Positions 35,291-58,089 of a DNA stretch of 64,000 nucleotides are shown here, one piece after another; the stretch's first letter is position 1, and each line of letters starts with the position of its first letter. The notes under the pieces are model-generated. The model saw only the letters and a program-made list of their open reading frames with translations, was not told where the DNA came from and did not search any database. Made by a program: the position numbers and the translations under genes. Origin of the DNA: Seriola aureovittata. Its lineage: Eukaryota > Chordata > Actinopteri > Carangiformes > Carangidae. The stretch lies in contig NC_079382.1 in assembly GCF_021018895.1 (NCBI RefSeq), positions 13,032,501 through 13,096,500 on the forward strand, read 5' to 3'.

Positions 35291-35580
35291 AAGTCACATC
35301 AAATGTTTTTCTTCTTAAGATGTTCCTCCACTGTGGATGATCACAGGTTATTTTTAGTGCTGCATGACAAGTATCCCATATTACACTGCTGCTTGTGCAT
35401 GAATGTTCAGCCCTAAGTCTCTGTGACTAGCAACTGTAAACAGCAGCATGAGAAGGGTCATAGAGTTTATTAGTTACATTCGACAAGTTTACCGAGCAGA
35501 CTGTCGATATTTAACACAGTAAGGCGAACCGAATCAATGAACCGCAGCTGTGTGGGGAAAAAGGCAGTGCCAACCCAACC

Positions 35581-35624
35581 TTCCCCATCATGGTTTGACA
35601 AATATACCAAACCATGATGGGGAA
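35581..35624. repeat. Perfect 17-bp inverted repeat (hairpin)
   Basis: TTCCCCATCATGGTTTG (35581-35597) is exactly complementary to CAAACCATGATGGGGAA (35608-35624), with a 10-nt loop. An RNA from either strand would form a stable stem. The stem is short for an animal microRNA precursor, and no known microRNA seed is recognised. Confidence 0.95.
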
Positions 35625-37619
35625 AACACTGCATTATCATCAAGTCAACAGCAACCGTGGTTTTCTGCTGTTTGTGGTCTCCCTGGATGAGGTTTAACTG
35701 AATTCCACAGTTTAAAAGAAAAAACTGTTGAGACTTTCCTGTTTGCCAGGTCAAATCCAAGCCAACTGTGACTAAAGTGAATGGTTTTAGTCTTGACATG
35801 GCCCAGCAGATGTGGCCACGTGCATCACCTGCACACAAACACACCTGCGCTTTTGAAATAATGTGAAATTTAGAGAGAACGCAGAGCAGACCGATGATTT
35901 ACCTGGAAAACTGCACAATTTGAATCTCTGATGATGTTTCTCTGAATGAGAGCCACAGTGAGAAATGACGACTAATGAAAATATGGCACAATGACAGAAA
36001 AAGCTTCAATCCATCATTTGTTGTTATAAAACTATATCTACTTGTATGGTGGAGTGTAATGGAATACTAAAAGTGCTGCATTGTTTCAAGTGAGACCTGA
36101 AAGTAGCCGTTGTTTGGTTCTCGTACGCTGTGATCAGAAGATGAAATATTATGCTTGCAAAAGACAAACAATGTAACACTTACTGTGACACAAATTTATC
36201 ATGGTAAATTATTAGCCGAGTGGGTATTATTATTAACTTGTTTTTTTCATTATTATTATCAAGAATGAGCTAATGGATACATGAATTTCCCCTAGGGGAT
36301 AAATTATCCTTCTATGTATCCATCTATCAGAGTCGTTGTCATCTCCAAAATATGAGAGGATACACAATATAACCACTCATCCTTTCCTCGCGTGCGTGCT
36401 GTTTTATATGTCTCATCAAAGTTTGTTTTTCCCAGCCCCCCCGCTTCTTTTAAGACCGTCTTTCTACAGATATCAAGGTACGCTTTAATGTTTCTTTCAC
36501 ACAGGTAAACAAAGACATCTACCGCCTTATATTCCCGTCCCCTATAATAGTACTGCACCAACCATATTAGAAAATGGATGACCATCGGAGCTTAGCAAAG
36601 CACTACATCTGGAGGAGAGATGGAGCCTGAGGGTTATTCATGGCATTCTCCTCAAACACTATCTGAAGCTCAGAGGTGATAGATCTTAAGAAAAAAAACA
36701 TACATATGTATTAATATATATCGCATCAAATACAACATTATTGCTATTGGATGAGAGGTGTATTACTGCGATCGAACAATGTAGTGATAGTGTCGCAGTG
36801 CAGCTTCCTGCCACAGATAATGTCAACAGCACAGTTGTGGTGGAGGGTCGGCTTAAGAGGCTTAGGAAACTGTCATGTCAGCTACAGGCCATCTGAACAT
36901 GATACACACGCATTCCAGCACACATTCCTCACTGCCACGCTTTGAGATTCCGGGGATTTATTGTCAAACACGGAGCTTCTCCTCTTTGAATCCTGATTAG
37001 GTTTTTCTTCACAACATCTTTTGCACACTACACACTAATTTATACCGCAATTGCTTCCTGCAGTGGATCACATGATATTATGCGGATCAATCTAGCTGTT
37101 TGGAAACAGTGTTTGTGACAAAGAGATTGCATCTATGGGAAACTGATCTGTAATAGGGTTAGGGTTAGCACAGCAAAGGTTTTACAGAGACATTTGATGC
37201 TTAGCATAAATGCTCATGCCGTCTGAGGGAGAGTGTTTTCAGCTGAAATGTCAGTGCCTCTGCACCATCTAATTTGGGACACATGGGCTCTCAGTAGTGT
37301 GTTTGTGTTCTGCACACTGCACTAACTGACTCCCAATACCACTCACTGTGTAGGTATCATGTGGAAAAGTGTGTGTGTTTACACCTAACAAGATTACTGA
37401 AAGGGGATCACTGACAAGTGATTAAAAATCTGGATTGGCTGGGAGCAAATGTTGTGAGAGGAAAACACAGGGACACTGCTGTGTGGATATTTCTGGCTTT
37501 GGAGAGCACAAACTGATTATTAACTGTTCCAGATCTGCGTTCAACTTTGGGTGATCTGTGCCACTTCTCTGGAATAACTTTGACATCCAGTGTTTTGTTG
37601 ATTAATTTATGAGACATTT

Positions 37620-37870
37620 GAAGGCAAAATCAATTAAATCAAATCCTTAGACGTGCTTACCAGAAAGATTTATAAGCAAACAAATAAAAGTTTTATTTGT
37701 GCTTCAATCAGAAATTAAAATTGGATTGAAAAATTAGTCGTGGTGCATTTTCAGCTCATGATAAATAAGGTAGTTTTCAATCGATGAGGCAGATTAAAAT
37801 ATGTAAATTACTTTGCAAGAAGGTTAATTGTTTCCCTGAACATCTTGATATTTACGACACCTGCACAACC
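37620..37870. promoter_or_regulatory. AT-rich candidate conserved element with palindrome
   Basis: Seen: CAATTAAATC, AAAATTGGATTGAAAAATTAG, ATGATAAATAAGG, and a 21-nt palindrome centred on G37690 (10-bp arms ACAAATAAAA and TTTTATTTGT) that extends by four more pairs past a two-base bulge. There are no simple repeats. Inference: possible regulatory element. AT richness alone could give the same look. Confidence 0.2.
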
Positions 37871-40181
37871 GGGAGAAGAAATCAATTCAAAAAGGTCAAT
37901 CACTAAAATGAGATGATGCTCAAACTGAAATACGGATGTTGTGCTACTGAATTAGCCGCATTCTCAGTTTGGAAAACCACATTATTTCCTTGTAGCTGAG
38001 ATCCTGACCTTCATTAGAAAATGTTTGATATGCTGATTCAAAACAACATCAAGTTGATTGCTTTGTTTTTTCTAAAAGACATCAAAGCTTATTGGATAAT
38101 TGATGAGGGATGTTTGCACCAGAGAAGGTAGCTCAATTATTTAATAAAAAACTATTTTCTGAATGTTATGGTAGCAATTTGACCCCTGGAAAACCATTGT
38201 GTCTCTTTAAATTCTTTATCAGGAGGTCGTCTGAAATTATGAGAGAGTTCACAGTCTAGGTCTGGCCTATCACCTCCTTCCATGCATGTGACTTGGCTGA
38301 AGATCAGAAATCAATTCGTGCACATGGAGTAACACCTGTTCCATGTGGAAAAACCATCCTAGATGCATTCATGGTAAGCCACAGGAATCAAGTTTATTGA
38401 ACTAACAGGCTCAAATAAAGTCCCGGAAATCTCCTATCTTAGCATCCTGCACCAGATAATCAATTCCATGGCTCTGCAGTGCCCCTGCTGTCTGTGATCA
38501 AATATGTATTGAAGCGTTAAAACATTTAAACAGGTGTATTGTTTTCTTCTTCATGCGTGTGCTGTGCGGCGGACATGAGCAGCGTGGAGGCAAGCTGTGC
38601 CTAGCAGATGCATGGCCACGCACATGCCGACTTATGTCCACAGCGTGACCTTTTCAAACTTGCAGGACGTGTGTGTTTTTCATTCCGCGGCTCTCCTTGT
38701 CTGATTCCACCTGCAGCGTGCTTTGCCTTTTGTCTATTTTGTGCTGTAACGTCTCTGGAGAGGACCGCAGTGGATTGCTACTGAAGAAACAACTTGCTTG
38801 CCACGACTTTGGGCTTTGTTCTTGGACTTGGGTTCAAACTAGGTGCGTTCAACTCAAAGACCGACACTGTTATCAAAGTCTGCTCAGTCTCGGCTCAGTT
38901 TTGGATCATTAACACATACTGTCCATGTATCCTTTGCATTTTACTGTAATCCCCTCATTACTAGACAACCCTTGATCCACACTACAGCTGCATAGACATC
39001 CTGCAATGCTCACCTGCTAAGATGCCTACTCATACTAATACAGTTAAGTAACTGCAGCTCATAAACAGTCAATTTCACAAAGTCTATATTAAGACATGGA
39101 TTGAGTACGATCATCTGTTGTTGTGGATAAAGTAAATGGAGCTGTACAGTAGCAGCTGTCAGCTACGTACTGTACAAACATGCTAACCACATTACCTTTG
39201 CTGGCACAGATACCCATATGCTGATTGCTGCGTGGACAAATCCGATCTGACAAAAGTGCATGTCTCTGGCCAATCACTAAGACTGATCTAATGACTACCC
39301 ACAATGCACTGTGAAATGGATGGAGGAAGAACTGCTTTGCATAATCAAAGGGAAGAGGTCTTATTTTGGCCCACTTCTGCTTTTGTCTTGCTTGTCAGGT
39401 TGTCTGTTAGACAATTATTTCACTTTCACTTTGTGGTATGCTTTATCTCTGTGTCACTCACAGCATGAGAGACGCTGGCTGCACAGTCATTAGCTTTGTT
39501 CAGCTTTCCGGTTTGGGGCTTTAATAGTGTTTTTTTTTTCTTAGTGGACAGAGGTTAATCCCAAGAGAGGACGCGTTAGAGCAGAGAAGGAGTAATTGCA
39601 GTCTTTTAAGTATTGTGAAGGGGAGCAGTGAAGCTGTTTTATTGAATATAAAATGTCAATTCTTAATGTGTGCAACTCATATTATTGTTCTATAAAGAAG
39701 ACGCTTCCTAAACGTGCCAAGGGGAGTCTTTAAAATGATACAGGTGCTTTGCTATTGACTATAAATTGAAAAGTCTGTATTGTCTTTCTTCTGGAAATCC
39801 AAGCTACAACACAACCTCTGACTCCTTACTCCACACACTGCGCCTTCATTAGTGGGGAATCATTTTAAAACAACAAGGATATGAACATTGATAGTAGCTA
39901 TTGACAAAAAGCTAAATCCATTAGCTGTTATATTCGATTGGCCTCAGGTACAGTGAAGGCCCTTTAATCAATTCTACATGTGTCACATGTTCACCTACAC
40001 AATCAGGTATCTGTTTATGTTTAAAGGAGAGTGAAGTTATCCAATGGAGAGAATAAAGCAAAGCCAGTCTATGGTGTCTAGGCAAGCGGTCGCCCCATGC
40101 AGCATGTCTGGGTATACAGAGGAGTGGGACTGTGTCCTGTGTTGAAAAATGACTCGATGTTCAAAATGATTCTGCACTTAC

Positions 40182-40255
40182 CACCCCACAGCCCCTCAGA
40201 CCCCTCGCGGCAAAACACATCCACTTACCTGCAAGAGAGGAGAGACAAGAAAATC
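40182..40255 (-). other. Recursive-splice site with 47-nt RS-exon (candidate)
   Basis: Seen on the minus strand: a pyrimidine tract (40253 down to 40233, 20 of 21 pyrimidines) leads to CTCTTGCAG, and the next bases are GTAAGTGG, a consensus 5' splice site (junction between 40229 and 40228). A second donor, GGGGTG|GTAAGTGC, follows at 40181, giving a 47-nt exon (40228-40182). This exon starts with GTAAGT, is not a multiple of three and has stops in two frames. Known: vertebrate recursive splicing in long introns uses exactly this pairing, an AG|GT ratchet point followed by a stop-bearing RS-exon with its own donor. Inference: the window lies in a long intron of a minus-strand gene. It could instead be an ordinary cassette or poison exon. 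Confidence 0.5.
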
Positions 40256-41626
40256 AATGACTGCACACTCAATTATATCACAACTTACCAAGCAAGCGCT
40301 CCCTTTGTTTCCTCTGGAGGAGACAGAACACCACTTTGTATCTTCACAATGTATGGAGCAGCTTATTGAGATTTACACTTAAAAAGAAGAGATTTAGACT
40401 TCATAAGCTACTTTATTACAAAAACAATACAAACCAAACCTAAAGGTTCTTCAGAACAGAACAAAGCAGATTCAGGCTAAGAACGAGTCCTTGTCCTTTT
40501 CAGCTACTAGACCTAGAGTATGTGCATTTATCAAGCTCTAATAAAAAGGCTTTGGCACTGTCATACTAAAAAGTCTAGGATCAGCTGAAAGGCACATGTA
40601 ACCTTGAGTCTGCTCCTTCAATCAGGATGCCATTTAACCAGATATGAATGTCTATTTGTTAAATGTAGAGTGATGTAAATCCAGAGTAAAAATGACTTCA
40701 GGAATAGCTGGATTCCTCCTGTCATATCTTGTGACCTGTCTTTCCCACTGAAAGGGGAGAGCTAATGGGCCAAGAGACCCTGACCCAGTCTCACTGTCTC
40801 GTACTGTATGTGCATATGTCAACACACCAGTGCCACCACAGGTCTGAGACCATGAGACAATCAATACTGGATCAGGGTTGTTTTTAGAATGAGTATCAGT
40901 CCTGACACTGACATGATAAAGCGGATCGTGTTTCTCCAGACATGACCACTTAAAAACAATTGCTCTGTCAGTGGCATTATAAAATTCCGTGGTTCTGTTA
41001 TCAGTTTAAAAAAAAAAGTAGAATGGTGCATCCCTAGGTTTCAGTGTAATAGCACTAGACCTGTGCTTTGTAGCACAATAGCTCTGTGCCCCTAGACACT
41101 CTTTCCGACATCTCATAACACTGGGATGTAAAATGCCTTGGCCCATGGGAGAGTTCAACAGTGACAATTCCAGGACGTCGGCAATCCCAGTGATAATTCA
41201 CTAGTCAGGGACTGACAACAAGTCACCGCCATCAGAAAACAGAAAACTATTGTCTGTTGAAATATGGTTAATGGACGCAGAGGGACAACAATAGGGTGAG
41301 AAGTAAAAAAAAATACATATCAAAGAGAACAGAGAAATTTCCTTTTCCTTTCTGTTACATTTTCCCATCCCCACCATTGGCTGTGAAGGAGTATAAGCAA
41401 AAAAAAAAGAAAAAAAGCTAGCACTTCTATTGAGGGAAGCATCATTCTTTTATTGCACTTCTAACACAATTCTGACATTAACAGCCATTAGCTTGCTAGT
41501 GTACCACATGGTCTCTGGAGTTCAGCATTCTATTAAACTAAACAGTAGTGAGGGATGCTCAGTGAGCATGTGAAATTAACAAAGGGACTCACACACATTG
41601 GTGTGAGACTAAACAATGACGAACAG

Positions 41627-41638
41627 TTTTTGTTTTTG

Positions 41639-41699
<61 letters not shown>
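41627..41699. repeat. TTTTTG repeats then (TG)28
   Basis: Three GTTTTT units grade into a perfect TG array (41643-41699). Overlapping minus-strand frames are artefacts. Confidence 0.97.
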
Positions 41700-41700
<1 letters not shown>

Positions 41701-43606
41701 AGTGCCCAGCAGGGAGTTGAGTTGAGCCTCACAGACCAGCATGAGGCCCCTGGTGAGTGACTTATCTCTGCATACCTGATCAATAATTAACCATGGGACA
41801 TGCTCTAATGAGGACGATAATACACTGTTAGTAAGATAACACCTCAGCAAGAGGTACTGGACCAGTTCTCTTCATTTAGATCCACTCATCATCCTATTAG
41901 TATTTGTCACCTGGTTGATTAACATACTTGTTCACTGCCTGGATGAGTTCAGCGACCGTCATTCTGGCTCTTCCATTATCCTTTTGACTTTTGGTGCACA
42001 ATAATTTTGACGCGCTGCCTATCCTATTCCTACTGTCTCCTTTCTCTTCTTCTTGAAGCAACCTGCTCTAGCGGTGCTGGTAACCGTCCCCTGTAGCACA
42101 TCAATACATCTCCAGATGCTGTATGACACATGCGGTAAGGACCATTTCTAAGACCATCCATCAGAGGGAGGACGAGCCCTCGCCCATCCCCGCTACTTGT
42201 CTCCTCCGACAATCCACGTCCAGCAGACAGGGTTTAATAGGGCCCATTAATCAGTGGGCCCGTCTAGAAAAAGGCCAGACTGTAATTCAGCAAGGAGAAG
42301 CCGATCCTTAAGGACATCTACATCTTTGACATTAAGAAAGCACTACTTCGGCGTAGCACACATTTGAACGTGGACAAGACTGGAGACATCCCAACATACA
42401 GGACAAGAAGGTTTTAAATGTAAAAAAAAAAAAAAAAAAAAAATGTGTTTTGTGTCTCTGATTAGACTGCCTAATTCACTCATTGATCATAGTCCAGCAA
42501 TGGCAGGTGATAAATGATGGCAGTTGTGGTGATGTTAATGATGACTAGCAGAAGGCAGGTAGTGATAACTGCCTGAGACTGGTCTGTCTGTCTGTGTCTG
42601 TCAATAGCAACTCTCTAAGGGCCCATTAGAAGGAACGCAGAGAGAGAAAGAGAGATCTCTCATTCAGAGCAACTCTATCTATAAATACAGGGATGTTATG
42701 GAATAATATGTGGAGCAGGAATGAGAATGCATCACATGTACGCATCCAGACCAAACACACAGAAATACACACACACACACACACACACCGGAGTTCACCT
42801 TGAGTGAAAATAATCTTCCTCCGACTTGCAATGAAGCCAGGACCTCTGTTTTCTGAAGATACCTCAGGCTTTTCCAGTGCCATCTGCTACACCAATACCT
42901 TCTCACAATGGAGCTGACTGAGGGCCAGTTGGCAACGAATCTGAGTACAGCGAGACTCGAGAGATGACTGGCAAGCGAAAAACACAGAAACTCAAGCCGG
43001 CCAAGTTTCAGCTAACATAAAATCTGTTCCCTTGAAAGATAAAGATTTTCTGTTTAAGGGAAACCTAACTTAGGCATTCTCTTCCGTCTACGCAGGTGCA
43101 CTGGTTCCAGAAATTTATCCTAGACAGTGTGCTATTTCCAGTTAGTAACATCTGCCAATGGTCATATTTTGCCTCAGAAAACCAGTACAGTTAGATTACC
43201 TTAAAGACTTCCCCTTCCATACAAGCTTCAGGCAGGACACACAAAGGCACCAATGGTATATAAAATGATTTCGTAGCCATATTTCATTTTAATATGTCTC
43301 TCCCCATCATTTCTCACATATAATTCTGAATTAAATGAAGTCGTGGCAATAAATCATTGAAGGAAGAACTACAAAAATCATTAAGAGACCATCACTTCCA
43401 ACCAAATATTATTAGTGGAGTGGCAGAGACCAATCCACATGTGCTTCCATATCATACGTAAACAACAACAACAATGGAATACATCTATCAGGCAGTTCAG
43501 TCCCCAGAGGAGATGCTTATAAAGACAGCCGGTTAGGCCATCAATAATTAAAACAGATGTAATTCCCATTAGCCATGGGAGTAAGCCCATAAATAGTTAA
43601 TGTGCT
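41700..43606. other. Non-coding stretch with A22 and AC arrays
   Basis: Contains a poly-A run of 22 (42422-42443), an (AC)11 array (42767-42788) and a 7-bp GC stem GGGCCCA/TGGGCCC (42240-42261). The A22 run is not preceded by AATAAA, and the sequence before it resembles no known mRNA, SINE or LINE that I can name, so a retroposed copy is not supported. No gene recognised. Confidence 0.5.
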
Positions 43607-43790
43607 CCTTGTGTCCCTCCCCCCTCTCCTCACATCTCCTCTCATTCCCTCTCTCCTCATGGCTCCTCTCCTCCTCTCATCTTTCATCTATGGCTTTCTT
43701 CTCTCCGTCTTCTGCTCCTCAAGGTTTCTCCTCAGCCTTACATCCCCCACCCCCTCCACTTCAGAGAATAGTGTAGGGGGACTGTGCTCC

Positions 43791-43873
<83 letters not shown>
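43607..43873. repeat. Pyrimidine-rich tract joined to (AC)41 microsatellite
   Basis: About 160 bp of mostly C and T (43607-43765, many CTCCTCTC units) precede a perfect 82-bp AC array (43792-43873). The opposite strand is a long purine tract. The 95-codon plus-strand and 101-codon minus-strand frames here are readings of these biased tracts. Confidence 0.93.
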
Positions 43874-43875
<2 letters not shown>

Positions 43876-46800
43876 TCATGTCAGTATAATCAGTATAATC
43901 ACCGATTACACTGGTCCCACTGAGGAGGTCGGATAGGATGAGGGAGGAGAGAGAGAGGGCAATGAGAGGGGACCCCGAGGAGATGGAGGCCACAATTTAC
44001 GACCCGGTATCACGGGACTGGTTAGCTGGAGTGGGAGGCACTTGTGTCTGCTTACACTTCATCCTGACAGTGATGAAAAACAGACAGCTCTCATGCATAG
44101 ATCTTAATAGAAAAGGCCAACACAGAGGTAGTTTTACATGTAAAGAGATTTTTGTAGGTTTTTCTGGTAAGAATTTAACTGCTGACAGGTCAAGAGGCCA
44201 CATGGGGAGAAAGACTCACCCTTTGGCTACTGAGAGGAAACAAGAGAAGAGCAACGCAACCAAAAAAAAAAAAATGTAATGAGTGCTTTGAGTAGAGGAG
44301 CAAAGGAGTTTCTGTACTTCTGCCTGATGAATAACATAGACAGGATGTAGAGTGGGAGGATGAAATTGAAACATCCGTCTACTGATGTCACCCCATCAGT
44401 CACCAGACGCCCCTCATTAATCCAGTCCCCACCCCCCTTCATCCAACCCCTCCATCCATCCTCCCTGCTGCTGGCGTGTCTCCCCTGTTGAAAGAGCCGC
44501 CTGTGAAATTGCAAGTGCTATCGGAGAGCCAACCGAAGAGCCACTGTCCATCCATCTCATCGATGACACGGGGCCTAATGTGCTGGTCGTACACCAGCCG
44601 CACAGAGAGGCCTCAGGCAATGGCGACTAAAGAGGAGCCCAGAGATGTTCGCAAAGAACACAACAAACTCTCAGACAAAGGAATGAGATTATTGCCACCG
44701 GCAACATGCACAAATTTGCTCTGACAGCTATTACAAATCGCATCAAAGGCACTTTATCTTCCAGAAAGATCACAAGTGACTCTAAATAGCCAGACTGGGA
44801 GTAGTTAGCACTTCAATTCCTTATATGGTCATTTAATAAGTATGAAAAAGCCATATTCACATAATGGAGTCATGTCAAGACGTCTTGACAGGCACTTTAC
44901 TGATGACATGCTACATGCTGTTAAAGCTGTGTGCAGGCACTACTATGTCTAAGTGAAGAACTCCAGATTTAATTTGTCTGACCTACATAGCCAGCAGCAG
45001 GAGCACGCCAATCCATGCCGTTAATCAACCTAACATCACAGGGTTCCACGGCATCTGTCTGAGGCGAGGTCCCCTGAATTATAATCCCCTCTCCGTTTGC
45101 TTTCATTTGATGTTTGCATACTGAAAGTGCTGCACGGATAATCAAAAACCACCCACTGAGTTTGGGTCCAGGGTTATCAAAACATATAGGGAAGGGGTGA
45201 AGAGATAAATGTTCAGTTACACAGAAATCCAAACAGAAGGCTGCAGGGTTGTGGTTGAGTTTGACAACTGACAAACTGAGAGAAGCTGCTGGAGGATACA
45301 TACTGTCCATAGCATGACAAGCCAGTCGGACTTAGTGAGTTAAGATAGGTTTATTTAAGATTAAGAGAAACATGGACAGATAATGGTAAAACAGAAGGAT
45401 ATAAGTTATCTAACAAAGCGCACACGTTGCTGCAGGCTGTCTGTATGTGGGTGTGTCTATCATCAATCCGTGTGAGTAAGCTGGTGTATTGAATGACGGA
45501 GACATTGCATTTCAGCCAACAAGTGTAGCTTGGAATAACTTGGATTAGATTGGACAGATTCACTCAACGCGTTTGGGATTCATGACACAGTGAATTCATG
45601 ACACACGAGACGAGGAACGTTTCCATTCCTCGCCTCGAAATCTATGAGACGATTTTCCAGTGTTATGTTAAGCCGAGAGTTTCATAACCTCATCATACTG
45701 TAAGTGCAACCTGAACTGTCTCCAAAGCCAGCTTGTTAGGTACCGCTGTTCTTCCGCTTTTGCCACCAGAAGTCGTATTCCACTCTCTGGGGCCAAAAAT
45801 TCTCCCCGCTGGAGGGGCGCTGGCAACTCTCTAAACAACACAGAAAGCCATTCATCATCTCTCAGAGGAGTGAGCACTACATCAATCTGTCTGTCAGCAG
45901 CCCTCCAGACCAATACGCCTCTGCCTGCCTCGGTACATTCCACGCCAGATCTCAGCACTCCACGGATTTAACTTTCAGTGTTTTGCTACACTCATTATAT
46001 CGCTAAAGAGCTTTGAAATATAAGCATGGCAATAACTACCATTCCCCTGGTTCTAGTAAGCAGTAAAAAAATGAATACGGGTCAGTTATGCATCAAGACA
46101 CTAGTTGGCCTCTTGATAGAGTTCTTGAGCTCAATTTGGTAACTTGTAATCATGCATTTCTTAATTTGAACAACTGCAAGGCAGAATTGCTGTGTTGCTA
46201 TTTTCTATTCAATTAAATACCAACAGGGATAGACCTTAATTTTACAATACTCTGATGTTCCAGACTGAATGAGAAATTACACCAATACTGATAGACAGTA
46301 AAAAATGACTTCAAAGTTACAAGCAAGAGCGGATAAGCTACAGTAGAATCTCTGATTTCAGTGTTTTCTGCTTGAATTTCTTTCCCTGCAGGACAGTTGG
46401 TACACATGCTACAGATGAGAAGTTCAATGAACCAGTAGAACCAGTGGAGAGTGAGAGCTCTGAGGATTGGCCAATCCCAGGGGTATCGGATCTGTGTAAG
46501 AGAGGCTGACGGTTTAGGGGAAAGGAGCATCCATGTCTGTTTACAGAGTATCCACAATTTGCCAACTCAGCATCTTCCTCTGATTAGGAGTGTAATGGGG
46601 CCTGTATTCCCATCTCTAACATCCACATACATGCGCACACACACGGCCACCCTTTGGTCCAATGCGAAGACTTATGTTTGGCTGGTTGGGAGGGAGAGGA
46701 TAGCAGCAGACACACACAGACACACAGACACACAGACACACAGACACCGTCAGAAAGGCTTCAAGCTCAACACAGCTCTCCTGTCTTTTTGACAGATGCT

Positions 46801-47612
46801 GAGGGTGACAGACAGCTATTCTGAGCTGGATGTCATGATGGATAACCTTTATGTTGTCTGTGAAGTAGAGAAAGGCTTACTCAATGTGAAAGAGGACAAG
46901 GCCCAGATCAGACAAGCCAAACACTAATCCAATCCCAATATGACTTTGATTTGAACTAAAGCCAAGGTTTGAGGGATACTGATAGTTTACATTAGACACG
47001 TCTTTTCTAACTTAATCCCACGTTGAAAAGCAGTGTTTTAATGACCTCTCTGGTTAATAGTTTAAATCTTTTTGCACCTGTAACCGCATCAGACCGTGAT
47101 GTCACATTGTACTAACACACCCTGGAGTTAGCTTGCACTTCACTGCAGCAAGTTAAACCACTGGAGGACAGCAAAAACAAAATTGTCAACAGTTTTTTTT
47201 AGTTGCACATTTTAAGGTTTTGGATGCTTTAACTATTTCTACTACCCTGGATGCCTTTAGGGGGGATTCAGTCATTTCTTAGTAATGGTGGGGTTTAACA
47301 CAATGTTTCCACATATATGTTTTAGAGGTGTTTTAGAGTTTTTGACACAGGGAACCTCTAAATGCTATTTGTATTCATAAAAAATGATCATCTCTTAAGC
47401 TCTGTAGTCCAGGTGTGACTGGGTGTGGCAAACCAGTAGAGTGCAGTGTGGAGATGGTGCTGGAGATTATACTGTATTGAAGAAGAAAGAGTGAGGTAGC
47501 ATGAACTCATTTGTAACATTTCAATTCCATCATTAAGGATTCAGGACTGGCCTAACACAGCCACTAAAACAACCCAAACCAGCCCAGTACACATCAGTAA
47601 CTGAGTCGGGAG
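43874..47612. other. Unique stretch without a recognisable gene
   Basis: Contains a short duplication CAGTATAAT x2 (43882-43899), an A13 run (44262-44274), a CAATCCATGCCGTTAATC-type enhancer-like segment (about 45000-45120), a duplicated ATTCATGACACA next to a 7-bp hairpin (45575-45630) and a (CACACAGA)n array (46709-46748). A GC-moderate segment at 44470-44640 is open in several minus-strand frames but closes in each, without recognisable homology. Confidence 0.5.
46709..46748. repeat. (CACACAGA)n minisatellite-like array
   Basis: About five copies of an 8-bp CACACAGA unit, nearly perfect. Confidence 0.93.
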
Positions 47613-47618
47613 GTAAGT

Positions 47619-47671
<53 letters not shown>
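47613..47671. repeat. TG microsatellite, perfect core about (TG)24
   Basis: GTAAGTGTGTATG followed by a perfect TG array to 47671. A GGAG|GTAAGTGT donor-like word at its left edge is produced partly by the array and is not trusted. Confidence 0.97.
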
Positions 47672-57864
<10,193 letters not shown>

Positions 57865-57915
<51 letters not shown>

Positions 57916-57930
57916 ACACACACACACACA
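57865..57930. repeat. (CA)n microsatellite with one GT interruption
   Basis: CA array 57865-57913, a GT, then CA to 57930. The minus-strand 60-codon frame is its translation. Confidence 0.97.
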
Positions 57931-58089
57931 GAATGGTCGACACAAAGCCCCACATATTCGGCAGAAGAACGCGATCGATCGGGATCACCATGTTAGCATT
58001 GCAGATGGCCATCATGTGAAAGGTATCATGTGGGAATCAATCACAGCAGCAGCATTCCAGCTTTGGAGATTCCACAGCGATAAGTCAGC

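Larger units (their letters stand above)
34394..41626. other. Long unique stretch holding the recursive-splice candidate
   Basis: Seven kilobases without long arrays. It contains an enhancer-like block (35044-35290), a perfect hairpin (35581-35624), short telomere-like TAGGGTTAGGGTTAG (37154-37168), an AT-rich block with a near-palindrome (37620-37870) and the minus-strand splice composite at 40182-40255. Frames up to 124 codons (35470-35844 minus, which crosses the hairpin) have no recognisable domain. Confidence 0.55.

Noticed and set aside
35470..35844. 124-codon minus-strand frame
   Set aside because: It crosses the perfect hairpin at 35581-35624 and shows no domain. Part of it is hairpin sequence read twice.
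37154..37168. Telomere-like TAGGGTTAGGGTTAG
   Set aside because: Only two and a half units; such short words are common in fish DNA and do not show a telomere fusion.
42000..42443. Possible processed pseudogene ending in A22
   Set aside because: No AATAAA before the A run, no recognisable mRNA or protein, and no flanking duplication seen.
44440..44640. Minus-strand readings such as RLVYDQHIRPRVIDEMDG that look protein-like
   Set aside because: An in-frame TGA lies just upstream, all three minus frames are similarly open here, and no good flanking acceptor-donor pair was found.
45668..45958. 96-codon minus-strand frame with protein-like composition
   Set aside because: Composition is plausible but no family, splice context or start context supports it.
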